Assembly (NCBI RefSeq): GCF_963576545.1
Contig: NC_083654.1
Coordinates: 18,262,199 to 18,326,198 of the forward strand
DNA: 64,000 bases
Reading direction: 5' to 3'
Source of the DNA: Limanda limanda
Taxonomy: Eukaryota > Chordata > Actinopteri > Pleuronectiformes > Pleuronectidae
Below are positions 1 through 17,458 of this stretch, in pieces. The position numbers and the translations under genes are program-made. The stretch's first letter is position 1; each line of letters begins with the position of its first letter. The notes under the pieces were generated by a model, which saw nothing but the letters and a program-made list of their open reading frames with translations, had not been told where the DNA came from and ran no database searches.

Positions 1-65
1 CCCTCTGACACCCAGCTGTTATTCACCTCAGACCATAAATGTATTTACCTCTCCCCCCGCCACAG

Positions 66-106
66 TGCATCTCTCCTACTCTCCACGGGCAAAGTCGTAT
101 TGACAG
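66..106 (+). other. possible 41-bp exon of an unknown gene at the left edge
   Basis: A pyrimidine-rich stretch ending in ccgccacag precedes a 41-base segment followed at once by gtaagcc, a strong donor. Two of three frames are open, giving CISPTLHGQSRID or ASLLLSTGKVVLTG. I recognise neither. It could be an internal exon of a gene extending left of the window or a chance pair of splice-like sites. Confidence 0.2.
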
Positions 107-3100
107 GTAAGCCTTCGGAAAGAAACGGCTCAGGTGAAATTGGCCGTCATGTATGTGATGGTCCTCCCAGCAACATCCTACAAATAGGCTTCATCTGACA
201 CTTTGTATTCAAACGCTGTACTAGAAGGAGGAAGATGTACCATGTAATAGCGGTTCTCCACCTTTCAAAGAGGAGGTGGTGAGAGTGCAGCACGGATAAA
301 AGCAGAAGCAAAGACTTTTTTCGCAGAAGTACCTGCAGCTTCGCCGGATTCAGACATCTTCTGACGTCTCTTTCATACACCAAGGAACACTCATAGGTCC
401 TGTCATGTGCGCACACACACAAATACTCGTGTGCTTGTGTTGAAAGAGGCCGTGCAATTTCCACTTTATCTCAACGTCCACTGAGGAGGAGTGGACGCAC
501 AGAGAGCGCGCATGAGGCTGTCGGCTCATTCTTCGCGGCTCTGCCTCAAATTCGTATATCTGCTGCAGCCGCATAATTACAGAGTTATCAGAGCCTTTCT
601 TGGGCTCTCGGCTGCCGACAGCATATGAAAAGACCCCAATTAAGCAATTATCTTTAAAGGTAGAGCCTAATTCAGTCATTTGAGCTGCAAAGAAGCATTG
701 AGACGGAGACCACAGCGGCTGACAGCTAATTCGGAGAGTGGGGCTGAAAACGTTAAGGTTCAGATAAAAAAAAAAAAAGAACGGAAGAGGGCTTGTCAAC
801 ACGCAACGCTCGGATAAAAGCGAAATGGCGACAGGGAAATGACACACACTCTCAGTCCTGGGGAGATAACAGGTTTTATATGCATTCTGTGGACATTCAA
901 GCCACTTTATCGCACATGTCCATTCTTTGTCTTTTCATAACACTGCAGTGCTTAGTAGCAGAGTTCAGGTCACTTCAATGGATGTGCCACTGAGACGCTG
1001 AGGACATCTTCTGCTCTGAGATATTCTATAACGACTCCATAATACACCCTGTTCTCCAGCATGGCACCTCCTGGCTCTGCTGTTTAACAGTGGCTAAATG
1101 CTGTTCTCATTAGTTCCTCACACTTTCACTCTCCGTCTTTGTCACTCAGGCTGATGTGAGAAGTCCTCCTGCTAAACACTGGCCTCTCGCCGTAATGATC
1201 CTCACAAATCACCACACCACTCTACACACACCACTCTACGCCCAGTGAATCAGAAGAATAAATTGCTGCAAATGGTCGCCTTTTTACACCCATCTGCCAT
1301 TTTGGATGTAATAATTAAGGACGTAATCATTTGTACCTGGAAAAATGGCAGCGTTTCACCCCTTTTGGCACTCTGCATAGTTCTGACATTTCTCTTTTGC
1401 TTGATCTGTTGATACTGAACTCAGAAGTGCAGAGATGTACTCGGTGAGAAAAACACATTTGCTGCTGTAGCCTGCTTTGTTATGTCCGGAGCTTCCTGAG
1501 CGTCTCTGCGTCTGTATCAATCTCAATTGTCTGCATTATACCGTTTGTCAATGTGTCTACACTACTGGAGCAAAGTGAAGTGATGGACGACTTAACTACC
1601 CATCTTATCGCCTCTTGAGCTTATGATATATGGAGAAGGTTGTGACAATTACAGTTCTGACTTTTTGGAACTTTCTGGTATCATGCTTCAGTTTTTCATC
1701 ACTAGTGCAGTGCCAGCTCAAAGCCTGCCTGATTGGAACGGCCTGTGGTAATTCTGTTTGCAGCTTTCAATCTGGAAACGTATAAGTGACCTGCAGTAAT
1801 TGAGCTGTGGCTGCAGTAATTACTACATACAGTATGTATTATATACTACATGGTAAAGAGATGGACATAGAGCTTGGGCTGTACAGAATCTCTTCCTCAA
1901 CAACAGAGCTCTAGCTCGTTCTACCAATAATCAACACAATGATAGCCAGACATATTGTGATGCATTATTCATTTTTGTCTGTGTCTGATTACCCGCTACC
2001 ATTTGACAACTATCACACCCAAATGTGTTTGGATTATAAGCAGCAAGGAGTGAAAAGGGGGAAACGGCTCATCCATTGCCCATCTATCATGCAAAGAGGG
2101 TCTTTCTGCAGCAGCGAGGGAAGGGAGGCAAACATTCCCTGATTCATTGGGGGTGTAGTTCATAAACACTAAGCTCCAGTTTGACACAATGTCTATCCCT
2201 CTGGGAGGATAAGTAGTCTCACGAGTGGTCAATAAGTCAGACAGTGCCCCATAATCCACGGAAATGAATGCACGGCGCCGAGGCGATTCATAACGTGTGA
2301 GTTGTGCGAGGTCGTTTAACTATTTCCATTGATTGCTGTTGTTATTGAAGTGCGTCGCTGTCAAGGGGTCTGAATGAAGAGGCTGCCTAAGACTCAACCT
2401 GCTGATCGATAGCACAGTCTCCAGGTCCAGACGGCATCTCACACATCAAGGCCATGTGGAAGTCCTCCCCCAGCCCCCTCCCTCCCTCCCGGCGGATCGA
2501 TACCCTGTGCACAATCACACGCACTCCATTTGCTCCCGACCTCTCATCAACAGGTGCAGTTTAATATCCCTCATTTATAAGAACGAGTCACTGAATCAGC
2601 CCACATCGAGTCGCCTTGTTCTACATAAAGAGAGCAGTCAGACGCTTCGACCGCCACTCGCCGGTGCAAGAAATATACTAATGTTTGAAAGACCCGTAAG
2701 AAGGATCTTGCCAAGGTTGAAAAATCAAGATAAAGTGCCCGGTCGATCCCGAACTTGATTCATAACCTTCCTCTCGTGAGGAATATGCGAGTCGGTGCCA
2801 CAGTCTTTGAGGCGGATTTCAGTTTGAACGAAAGTCCCTTTAAATAGAGTCTCAGGACATAATCCAAAAATACTGTTGGAGGATGTTTCCGTCAGCCTTG
2901 AGGTTAGCTCCGGGGAGTGATGGAGAGGAAACTGAGTGACTAAAACGCTGTGTCATGTGTTTACAGTGCAGCATTATAAGTACAGGCAGCTTGACCCCTG
3001 CGGCTCATATCGACAGCCATTACTGATTTTTTTTTTCCTGCTATAGGCCCAAGTGTGCCGCTAGCAACCCCGACAGGGCCGACTCCTGAAAGAACTGCCA

Positions 3101-6100
3101 ATCTCCACGTCCTTTTCAATAGACAGACTCAGGGAACAACTCTTACACAAACACGCCATAAAGTCCCATGAGCGAGTGGGATCAATGCAGCACAGCGCCC
3201 CTGGACCAAACACCTTCAAAATCGGTATCGCCAGAGGTGCGAGTCCCTCCTGAGACCAGATCGATGGCTGACCGGCCGACTCCATTAGAGGCTCCTTGTT
3301 AGCAACAGGAGTGATTGGTAGGGGCGGAGGAATTAATGGCTGCCTCAGCCCTTCACCTTGTGCTGTAGGTTTCAGTTGCACTTAAGTGGATGAACTCATT
3401 GGAGATCTTAGGTAGAACCGCTGCTTGTTTACTGACGAAGCTTCGACTCGGTGGAAACAAGGACACGGTGAGACTCTGAAGGTGAAGATGCCACATGAAG
3501 CCGGAGAGACTGGAGCCTGGATAGTGTTATGGCAATTTTACGTAGTCGTCAGGAATAAAGAGTGAATCAAACAAACTGTTAGTCTGTATTTTATTACAAG
3601 GCCTTGGACACAAATCAAACTGAGAGCAAGGCTGTCTGCTTGAGAGTGCGAAGAGTCTCTCAGGAACTGGCAGTTAAGAAGCCCCCCTGAGTTCCTCAAA
3701 ACACTCAGAAGGACTTTACACAAACACATGAACAGCACACATGGACAGGCAGATCATCTGATCACAGCATCAATAACATCATAAAGAAACTTAAGATTTA
3801 GCATTTGAAACAGGAACTTTGACGAGACAGTGTCTAGACACGATCTCCAACAATAGATTTTTAGAGAAAGTTTCAGGAACAAACACAGTTCAATGACTCA
3901 TATGAACCCGGGTCACTTGAAAACAGAAGAACTTATGATCAGATACATTTGAACCTGTGTTGACCTTACAGGCACTACAGGAACAGTATAATTTTCCACT
4001 ACGATAGATACACAGGCCGGGTCCAGACTCAAATTCTAAAATGATACCCAGGTGCTGTCATGATGGCTGGGCTAATTATTAGATTTAGCCCAACACTGCA
4101 CGTGCCGGAAATCAGGGGAAACCAACCGGGCTCAGGTCGGGTTAAGACACAAAAGAGAAGAACGCCTGCTGGATGAAGGTCGGCATCGTTTAGTTTTTCC
4201 TGATTTGGGCAGAAAATTGCTGCACTCCAGGAGAGAGCCGGCAGTCGGCACAACCTCAACCATTTTCCGCTTTCTGCCAAATCGGCTGCAGTTTGACAAG
4301 CAGTCTGATGGCGGGAGGGTGGGGGGGGGGTCACCACGTCTGATTAATTGCCTGAACAATCAACAATCTGGCTGTCGAACGCTCAGATGGATCTTCCGGT
4401 AGGTTTCGAAACATTTTAGTCGGCTGATTTCACACATGGCTGCTACAAAAACATCTCGTATAAACTGTAGTGAGCTTGTGTTAGAATAAATAAAGTCAAA
4501 TTTTTAAAGCTGCGGTTGAATGTGCACGGAAAAAAGAAAATTGTTGGAAATTAACCGGATCAATAAATTCCATTTGGGGAAAAACTATTTAAGTTGTGTT
4601 ACCAATTGAAGTAGTAGTTTAAGTTTGTACAATAATCATTTATGTCTTCAGTGTCGTCTTGATTTCTCGACTATGCAGGGACATAAAATGAACAGTTGCA
4701 GAATGTCTGAATATACGAGACTCCTTTTATTGTAATTTTACTTTCTATTCATAATAGAAAACAGTAATAATGATATTTTCTTTGGGTTTTATTTCTTCCT
4801 TATGGTTGAGGACCCAATTATCATGTTTGACTAAACTTTATTGATCCTGTTCCTAGACAAAACTGACCCGAGGTTCAGAGCCGACTTTCAGCCCCATTGT
4901 ACGGGCGCTCATTGACTTTCTACTCTTGTTTTTTTTTCGTGGTTATTTCCTTCTCTCCATTTTATGACACCGCCACGGTTCAACGGCGTTAATGCGATAT
5001 TAAACACGGCTCCTTGGAAGTTTAATTTATGTCCTCATTTGGTCTTGCAGAACTAATTACCTGTAAAATTGGAAACTGTTAAACACTAGACTGGATGTAT
5101 GATTATTTTAAATCGTACCTGAGAAAAACAGTATGATTGATTGATTATAACAAAAGTGTGTTAGTCTAACAAGCTATTTCAGACAGTAATTAACGGTGAA
5201 AGTTGAGCAATACTTTAAATCTGTAATAATGAAGCTTAATATAGATTACAAGTTGATTTATTATGTTCTTAGGAGACAGTGCCCTGAACAGACGACTCAT
5301 ATCATGTTTTAATACGGCACTTAATTATATTTAATAAAACTTGTCTTATTCTGAGACATTTGGACACCTAAATATATATTTGTCTCTCTTATGCATCAAA
5401 GTACAACGTATTCGAGTCCATTGAGAGAAACAAAGCAGCGATAGTTAGTTACAACAAGCCGTCACAGCGAGTGACATTCACTCTTCTTTTCGATCATTTT
5501 GCATGAGAGGACATGTCATGTGAGAAACTCCCAGTGGGGAATTTTCATAGATTGTATTAGAAGTTGAAAGGGGTTATTTTCCACCTTCCTGTCGTTTCTG
5601 TAATGTGCTCAGCAGAGCGCCTTTGCCTCTGGACAGATCCCCACCAGCTTTAATTTAATATACGACACTCGTTTTTGCCAGATTTGCCCTTGTGGCCCCA
5701 AGGTCTCACATCGTGCGTCTTAGTGGCCGGTAGATCATTTCATATTTTCCGTGACAGTATCAGTCTGAGGCAAATCAGTGAATCACATTAACTGAATTAT
5801 AAATTTTTTCCGAAATGTATTATTCAAAGATTAATTTATCACAGAGAGTTTGTTGTTTCACACAATATTAACCTGAGAATGAATCGCCGGGGTTTTGTAT
5901 ACTTTGATAGATTAGGCCAATCAATTATTTGGTGCCCGTCCGGAGATGTATTTTTAGAACACGGGTCTCTGGACAGTCTAATGGAGCAATTTGGAGCTCT
6001 TTGTTCCATCAGCTGTCTTTCAAACAGCCGCTCCCTCTCCTCTCGCACTCTGTATCAAACTTGGCTTCCTTTTAGAAGGCGTCCCGCTGCGCCGGCGACA

Positions 6101-9100
6101 CTAGACGTAAATACCCCCTCTCGCCAGAGCACTCTCCCATCTTTGTCTGACCTTCTTTCTCTCGCCTCTCTTATCCCCCCTATCTGACTCTCCCTCATTT
6201 CTTTTCCATTCACATCCCTCTCCTACCTGCTCCTGTAAAGACCTTCTGCTCGGCTCGGCTCTCTTTGAATCTCCACTCTTTTTTTTCCCCAAATGTAAAA
6301 CTTTCCTCTTATTTTTCTCCTCTCTGAGCAAATCTTCACAGCACCATCATTCTCCATCACACTTTCCTCTCACGGCTTTTACTTTTGCTTTATTCATATA
6401 CATGGTTAGCTCTAATGACACTTTTGGAAATAGAATGTCAATTTCTAAAGGCAATATTGAAAGGGAATGCAGATCCAAACCAGGATTCAATGCCATGTTA
6501 TATAAATGTTCATAATGCATGTTCTGGGTCCAAACCATAAAAGTAGCCGTCATATTTCAAAGTCAACAAAATGTTAACTGAAATGTCTTGTTAAGCTTTT
6601 CACTTTTAAATCTGAAGGAGAAAAATACTAATTTGTGCATTCAGAACATTTTATTCATCAGTAAATTCAAAGAGCATGGTAAAAAAAATTTAAGTACATT
6701 TTAGTTTTGTTCTGTGGGTGGATGGAGCGATAGGGGGGATATTGTTTCTATTGCTTTTATTGTGCAAAGCACTTTAACTTCAAAACTGTCCCATTTATTG
6801 ATCGGGGGGGAATTAGGTCATCTCCTATCAACACTAACCACAGTAGACATCATACTAAAAGGCCAGCAAGGCTCATGTTAATTCAGACAATGGAATTTGA
6901 CGTGTGAATATAAAGAAGATGAAAAATGAGATGTCATTACACAAACACACATTCTCCTGCGGGTATATTTTGTTAGAACGAGATTTATGAGAATTACACA
7001 TAGAAAAGACCCCAGAGGGATACAGTTCATTCTGAGACGTTTCAACTCTTAACCAAGAGTCTCAACCTTCCTCAGGAGAACTGAAGACTCGTCTTTGATG
7101 AACTGGATGACTGGGAAACCTCAGACATGCAGGTTATGATCTGGCTTTTCACCATCCAATAAATCAATGAGTGGTTGTGAAACCAGTTGTATGTCATAAG
7201 ACCAAACTTAGAGGTGAGCAAGTTCCCCTCCCAGTATTATATAGTATTTCAAAAGGAAAGCAATGATTGGAGAAAGAGACCTAAAAGTTATTTTTTATCT
7301 TCCAACCCCGATGTGACAGGAACTGGGACGGGAACCAGTAATCTCTGGGTAATGTTATTTCCAAAGCTCAACTTTACCAGTGTTGCTATGGTTCCCTCAG
7401 TAGTTTGAGGTATTTTACAATGGTGCACATGGGGAGAAATACTTGTCAGTTTCCAAAGGGGGCCATGACCGAGGTGGTAGGACAACCATCAACAATTATA
7501 TTTCTGTATCCCTTTTAGAGAGTGAAATCCACGTTTGACAGCAGCAATACACAACATATAAGCTAAGCCTTTAAACTCAGGATCAAAAGTTATTTGAGCA
7601 AACATGTCAAATATTCCCAAATTCAACACATTGATTCTTTGTTCTTTGATTCAACAAAATAAGCTATTTGAAGACTGGAATCTGGCCGCTTCACCATTTT
7701 CTACCTTTTATTGGCCAAAAAAAATGAATGGATGTTTAAGATAGTGATCCCGATCTTAATGATGAAAATACGTGAGAGTTTCAGCTCAAACCTCATCCAC
7801 ACTTACCCCTTAAACTTGCGGTCATGTCATCTCTGAACACCATTAAACCTCTTCTTTGAAACTAAGCAGTGATATTGGTAATAACATTATAAGCCAAGAA
7901 TGCTGACTGGTAGATATTCAATAGAAGGTCATCGCCCTGATAAACTGGTTCAGCATCTTGCTGCACGAAGCTATTCTGTAAATACTGTTCCAGTTTCAGG
8001 TTCATTTACCTTGAAGCCTCCTATAGGAAACAAATTTCAGCACAATTCATAAGATTCTTCTGGCAGATGCTCAAGCAATTTCTTTTCTTATTCCACCTTA
8101 AGGCATCTTGCTCTGCCCACGGCACAGATCTCTGGATCTCAGCGAGAGCCTATGATTGCTGCCCATCACAGACTGGTGATTATACCTGGGTAACGTTTTC
8201 CAGAAATTGTCAAGAAACCTCTCTGTGCCTTGCAGAATATTTTCTCTCCTCCATTACCAATGACTTTCCAAAGTTGTGTGGATAAGATCTACGATGCCGA
8301 CTGCTGCAACGAGCTGTTTGCAGCGATTCCGTCTGAATGCATGTGGGACACAGACTAACAGATACAGATCAGAGCAGCAAAACATCACAGAAATGTGACA
8401 AATAGAAGCTGCTGATTCTGTCTAAATAACACTCAGCAAGCAGCCTCTGTGTTTACATTGTGATCAATGCAGCATATATGAAAAAAAAAATGAAAAAAAG
8501 AGCCAGTTGAATTTATTTAGTCTCCCTGTTTATCATAGTTGTGCTGTACTGCCCTCCACAGTCTAATGTGTGAAACTGCATCACAGCAGAGACATCCTTG
8601 AGGCTCCGTTTTTCACATCCTGCTCTTTTGAGAATTTCATTATTGTGTGAATGGATTAATGAATAAGTCAATTTGATTATTATGCGCTGACAAGGAGAAT
8701 TAAGTCAAATGAAACTCAGCATGATGATAAATAGGAATTTCTCATTGATTTTTAATTTAATATGAACACCACAGACGACAACAATCCCTTCCAGGGTTTG
8801 GCTGCTTAAATGAAAACGACTGATTGCTAAACATTTGTGTAACTAAGTCATATTCGTCATATGAGGATTTCGTCATGACTGCTGTCATATATCTGCTAGT
8901 TCAGGATTTAAATTCTTACAAGGGAATAAACTGCCTTTTATCACAGGCTCTTAGAGAAGAAAAGTTAATTTACGAAGAGCTGAATCCTCTTAAAATGAAC
9001 AACAAATCCTCTGAATGATCCGGTCTGTTCATTAAAACCTCTGTTCAGCAATAATCCACAGCATGTATAAATGCTAAATGGGCGGCAGATGCTGCGTCTG

Positions 9101-11144
9101 CCTCTCCCATTATGACCTCCCAGTATAACGACTCGCCCATTCAGTAAAATATTTTGTCCATTACGCTCACAAAGACGTTTACCCGTGAACGAGACCCAGA
9201 TTACACATGGAGGAATTGGAATTGAATTACAGGCGACTAATAAGTAAAACAAGAGTCCGGTCACAGTGCCAGACAACAGATGCTGTATCGCTGTGACACT
9301 GGAAAACCACCAACTGTACACACCGTAATATCACATATTCACAGAGTGAGCCATCTGGCACACACGCCTGCACATTTTGTCAGATCACAGCTTTATAGCA
9401 GCAGGGCTCATCCCATTATACTACAATAGGTAGAGTGAGATCCCAACACCCGATTATCATACACATGGAAACTTTACAGCAGACGTTGAGTCAAACAGAA
9501 GCTTTGAATTTACTGGAAGTCATTTACAGAAAACCATGTCATTGTACATATATAATAGGGTGTATGCAGGTTTAAATAACCTTTTAATATAATTCTAATA
9601 AATGGAATTCTAGATTTATGTAAAGTTCAACAGATATGAATGAATATCAGAGCCCCAGAATTACTTAGACTTCCCCATAATTGAAGATGCAGTGAGTTAG
9701 CGGAGTAGAGAATAAGCCTGAAATGTCACATTATCCCTCAAACTGCAGGCAGAGACCGTGGAGTATTGAGTCCTTCCCACAGCTAGGCTGAGTGGAATGA
9801 GGTCAATTCAGACCCAGTGTTTGTAGAATCAGTTCCACGTGCGTCTTGTTAGCAGTCTTACAGCGCTCAAATATCTGGATCGTTGAGAGAATGCCACTAA
9901 AACAGCTCTTGTGGAAAACTCATTTTAAATTGTGATTGAAGTAGAGTCGACAAAATAAAAAAAAATACCTAAACATATTTAAGACCTAGTACAAAATATT
10001 CTGGTGTACTCAACAATTGTATAAGAAATCATTTTGCATTTAAACTAGATTTAAATTTATTTTCTGAGCGGTATAAGCACAAAGAGATGTTACAATAAGC
10101 CTGATTGATTTCGCTGTGCTTTTGTGGGTTTGCCTTGTGCACATCACATTGGCATGAAATTAAATGAAATCCATACAACAACGTGACAGGTTTCAACTGG
10201 CAGAGGAGGTGCACATCATTGTCTTTGTGGTTTTCAAATGTCTGGTGTGACAGGCGTAACGTGCAGTTAACAGGAGGTTTGTCGTCGGCTGTTGGAAAGG
10301 ACATTAAAATCACCTGATGCTGCCCAAATGTGAGCTTCCTTTATTTTACATTTTGACAGAGACAGGAAACAGAGGAGAAATAAGAGCGTAGTCAGAAGAA
10401 TTTCATGCTGTTGTCTGGTTGATTTTGTTTTTTTTAACCAAACACGACATGATTGGATAAAAGCTAAGACAGTAAAGTGAAGATATGTGTAGATATTCCA
10501 GCACAGACTATTCAAAAAACATTAAGCAAAAACAGACGAGTACATTTCAATGCAGCTGCAACATGTTACAATGCAAAGTGAGGCATGATCAACTCTACAC
10601 TTCATCTGTAGTAATCCAGTAGTCTGGTGTTAACAGACCGGGTCATTCCCCTTCGTACACTCAATCCAAAGATATCAGGTTTCAGAGAATACATCACGAC
10701 TTTCCACAAACATAGATTGTATGACCCTGAAAAAGAAAAGCAGCTCTTTGGCTGCACGTGTCTCAGACTCAACAAAATGTACAACGTCACTGAAGAACTT
10801 TAAGGCAAAAATCGTCACATGACAGCAGAGCAGCTCAGTGAGTGGAAGTAAGGCATCGACAGATCAGTACTTACAGGTGGGTGCAGGTATTCAAAAGGAG
10901 AAATGTCACAGACAAAGTGCCTCAAACGATCTCATACAACACGAAACAAATAAGTGAGGCAGCCTTTCCAACATCTGTGATCTCCACTTATTCTATAAGA
11001 GCATTGTAGGGTCGCGTTTTCCATTAGAGCCGCCAACTGCCGGGATGTTTTCTTTTTAAGTATTTATCTTACGAGTCGAGTGGACCAGCGTAACCACACA
11101 GAAGCAGTGAACTCCAAATACTGTCGAGACACACGTCTGCACTC
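107..11144. other. gene-poor stretch, nothing recognisable coding
   Basis: About 11 kb with only short, low-scoring open frames on both strands, none resembling a known protein and none flanked by convincing splice sites. Composition is moderately AT-rich. Stretches near 4,900-6,000 and 8,600-9,050 have low repeat content and many TAAT/ATTA cores and could be noncoding regulatory DNA, but nothing here proves that. No tRNA, rRNA or long microsatellite was seen. Confidence 0.5.
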
Positions 11145-11164
11145 ATTAGATTTTAAAGTTTACA

Positions 11165-11170
11165 TTTATT
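11165..11170 (-). terminator. probable poly(A) signal of cks1b
   Basis: TTTATT on the plus strand reads AATAAA on the minus strand, about 740 bases downstream of the cks1b stop. It is the first canonical signal I noted there; the 3' UTR would then be about 11,145-11,910. Use of this site is inferred. Confidence 0.35.
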
Positions 11171-11910
11171 TCAGAGATGTCAAAACATTCATAAATACCG
11201 AGCAGCTCACTAGTACAATCCACCCATCAACAAAAGTGTGTTTTAAATAGGCCTTAATCTGATGAACGCTCTTCTGGAAAAAAGTGATCAGAACTAGTTT
11301 CTAGGTGACAGCTATAGATTCAGCCTTGCGTGTATATTACAAATTGTTAAATGCTGATTGACAGCGTCATTTAAACGGAGCAGCAATATGTAAAACCCCA
11401 GTTTGACATTTCAAAGGTGAGTGAAACTGAATTTAGGATCCAACTTTCCTACCTGGCTCGTGCTGTGTGACCGGAGCTTTACCCAGGATGCACTCTGTTC
11501 GAATAACTCACATGTTTGTACAAGTTTGATTCCCCACATCTTTTGACAATTGTTCTAAAAAGCTCAAATGTCCAGGCAGGTTGGGCAAGTTGGATGGACA
11601 GATTCAGTCGAAGGGACAGTGTTGGCTGATCTGAATGGTTCAGGCAAACAGTGTGTTGCTGTTACCACGTGCACAAGTCTTTTCCCCCACGAGAATGGTG
11701 ATGATTTTGTTCCTTCGAGGCAAACTCCGTTCCACAACCATTGTTCATAAGTGTGATAGTCCTTATCCAGGTCCACTGTGATCAGGCCCACATTACAAGT
11801 CACCTACCACAAGAGACCTTGGTAGTCTGACAGCATGATCCCTATTCTGATGCGTTGATCTGTAGCACTCGAGTGGGGCTGATCTTCTGAGGACCCGGAG
11901 CATCGCTCAC

Positions 11911-15469
<3,559 letters not shown>

Positions 15470-15861
15470 GATGGAATCTGGTGGAGAGGTATTATCAAGT
15501 GTTAGTCAACATTCAGTCACACACGTTAAACACACATTAGCTACACACACTTTAACATGGAGCATGACAGCGAGCTGCAGGTCGTCATGCTAGCCGAGTC
15601 GTGCTAAGCTAACATCGCTAAAGTTAGCCTGAGAGGAATTAGAGTTTGTATATCGTGGCAACTCGGGTGTAAACAGTGGAATGGGACGTTTCTGCGGATG
15701 AAGCAGGCGAGCATCCGGGAGGAGAAGTTACCTGGAGAGTTGACAGCTTCTCCCGACGCGGTCACAGCGACTTATTCCAGCTTTTTGACGCGATGCAAGA
15801 TGCGGGACGTTTCCGCCTCCTTTGTTTCCCTCTCGAATGTCGGCGAGCCCGCTCCTCACCG

Positions 15862-15977
15862 TTCAAATACACTTCGCCCCACCGCATTGGCCAATGGAAG
15901 TGAGCAGCTCTCCTGCCATTGGTCAGTTGGGTCCGTCGCAGGAAATCTACGCCATCGCCACAGTGCGTTCCGATTGG
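15862..15977 (-). promoter_or_regulatory. cks1b cell-cycle promoter: three CCAAT boxes and a CHR
   Basis: On the minus strand: CCAAT at 15,977-15,973, at 15,922-15,918 and at 15,890-15,886 (the last overlaps an ATTGGCCAAT palindrome), then TTTGAA at 15,867-15,862, nearest the gene. The two proximal CCAAT boxes are 32 bases apart. NF-Y boxes at about this spacing followed by a CHR are known for G2/M genes controlled by DREAM and MuvB. Factor binding is inferred. Confidence 0.6.
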
Positions 15978-16079
15978 TTGGAGGAAACATCCCAAAGGTT
16001 TTTTTGATATGGAGCCACGAGGCCCGAATTTAAATAGGAAACAGTTTGATGTTATTGTTGCACCAGTGACACAGAAAGA

Positions 16080-16134
16080 TGGATAGATGGATAAACAGAC
16101 AGAGAGAGAGAGAGGGATAGATGAACAGACAGAC

Positions 16135-16192
<58 letters not shown>

Positions 16193-16865
16193 GAACAGAC
16201 AGACAGACAGAGAGAGAGAGAGATGAACAGAAAGACAGTGAGAGAGAGAGCGAGCTAGATAAATATATATAGAGAGAGAGTGATAGATAAACAGAGAGAG
16301 AGATAGAGAGAGATAAACAGACAGAGAGAGAGGGATAAATGAACAGACAGACAGACAGAGAGAGAGGTGAACAGACAGATAGACAGAGAGAGCGATGAAC
16401 ATACAGATAGAGAGAGAGGGATAGATGAACAGACAGAGAAAGAGATAGACAGACAGACTGGCAGAGAGAGAGAGGGATAGATGAACAGACAGAGAGAGAG
16501 AGAGAGATAAACAGACAAACAGAGAGAGAGAGGGATAGCTAAACAGACAGACAGAGAGAGGGATAGATAAACAGACAGACAGACAGAGAGAGAGAGCGAG
16601 AGAGAGAAACAGACAGAGAGAGAGAGAGGGATATAGGTGAACAGACAGACAGAGAGAGAGATAGGTAAACAGACAAACAGAGAGAGATAGGGATAGAAAA
16701 ACAGACAGACAGACAGAGAGAGGGATAGATAAACAGAGAAAGATAAAGATAGACAGACAGACAGACAGAGAGAGAGAGGGATAGATAAACAGACAGACAG
16801 AGAGAGAGAGAGAGACAGACAGAGAGAGAGATAAACAGACAGACAGAGAAAGAGAGAGAGAGACT
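16080..16865. repeat. (GA)n/(CAGA)n purine tract, about 0.8 kb
   Basis: Almost uninterrupted purines on the plus strand broken by cagacagaca blocks and gataaacaga units, suggesting a compound micro/minisatellite with higher-order units. Long open frames on the minus strand (Leu-Ser and Cys-Leu repeats) are by-products of the repeat and not genes. Confidence 0.9.
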
Positions 16866-17401
16866 TAAAAACCAGAACAAGAGACAAGTGTGCACTAGTT
16901 GTTTGCATTTAAAAATAATGTAATGAGTTAGGTAGGAACATGACATTCCAAATACAATATGTATATTACATGTGCAAATTCACAGTTATTGCAGGAGTGA
17001 GCTGAGAGTTCTGTTTTGTTCTGTGGAGAGGAACTTTTTATCAGGGTTTAGAGGGTTCATCTTTTGACAGAGGTGAATAGTTGTAGAGTTTTATTGAAAT
17101 ATTTTTCCAAATTTTAAACAAAAGTTAGCGTCATGTTGATTCATTTTGACCCCAGGCCTTTTCCTTGTTGCAACACCTAGTCTGCAACACTATAAGGTTT
17201 TACCTTATTTTTGAATTTGAGTATATTAACCTGATCAAACTTGACTATATTCATGTATTTATATTTATTCATATATTAACTTGCCTATTTATTTATTTTT
17301 ATCGTATAGTTTTGTCACTTATATTAAAAAAAAAAAATAACCAACTTCTGGTAAAGCACATCATTTTAATGGCAGTGATTTGTGTGGGTTCTCATTACAT
17401 A

Positions 17402-17403
<2 letters not shown>

Positions 17404-17455
<52 letters not shown>
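17404..17455. repeat. (TC)n microsatellite
   Basis: About 26 perfect TC dinucleotides in the cks1b-pbxip1 intergenic region. Confidence 0.95.

Positions 17456-17458
<3 letters not shown>

Noticed and set aside
3061..3381. 106-codon minus-strand frame in the left arm
   Set aside because: No recognisable domain, no splice sites in phase and ordinary base composition; likely chance.
16052..16946. Minus-strand frames of Leu-Ser and Cys-Leu repeats up to 217 codons
   Set aside because: Simple-repeat artefact of the (GA)n/(CAGA)n tract.
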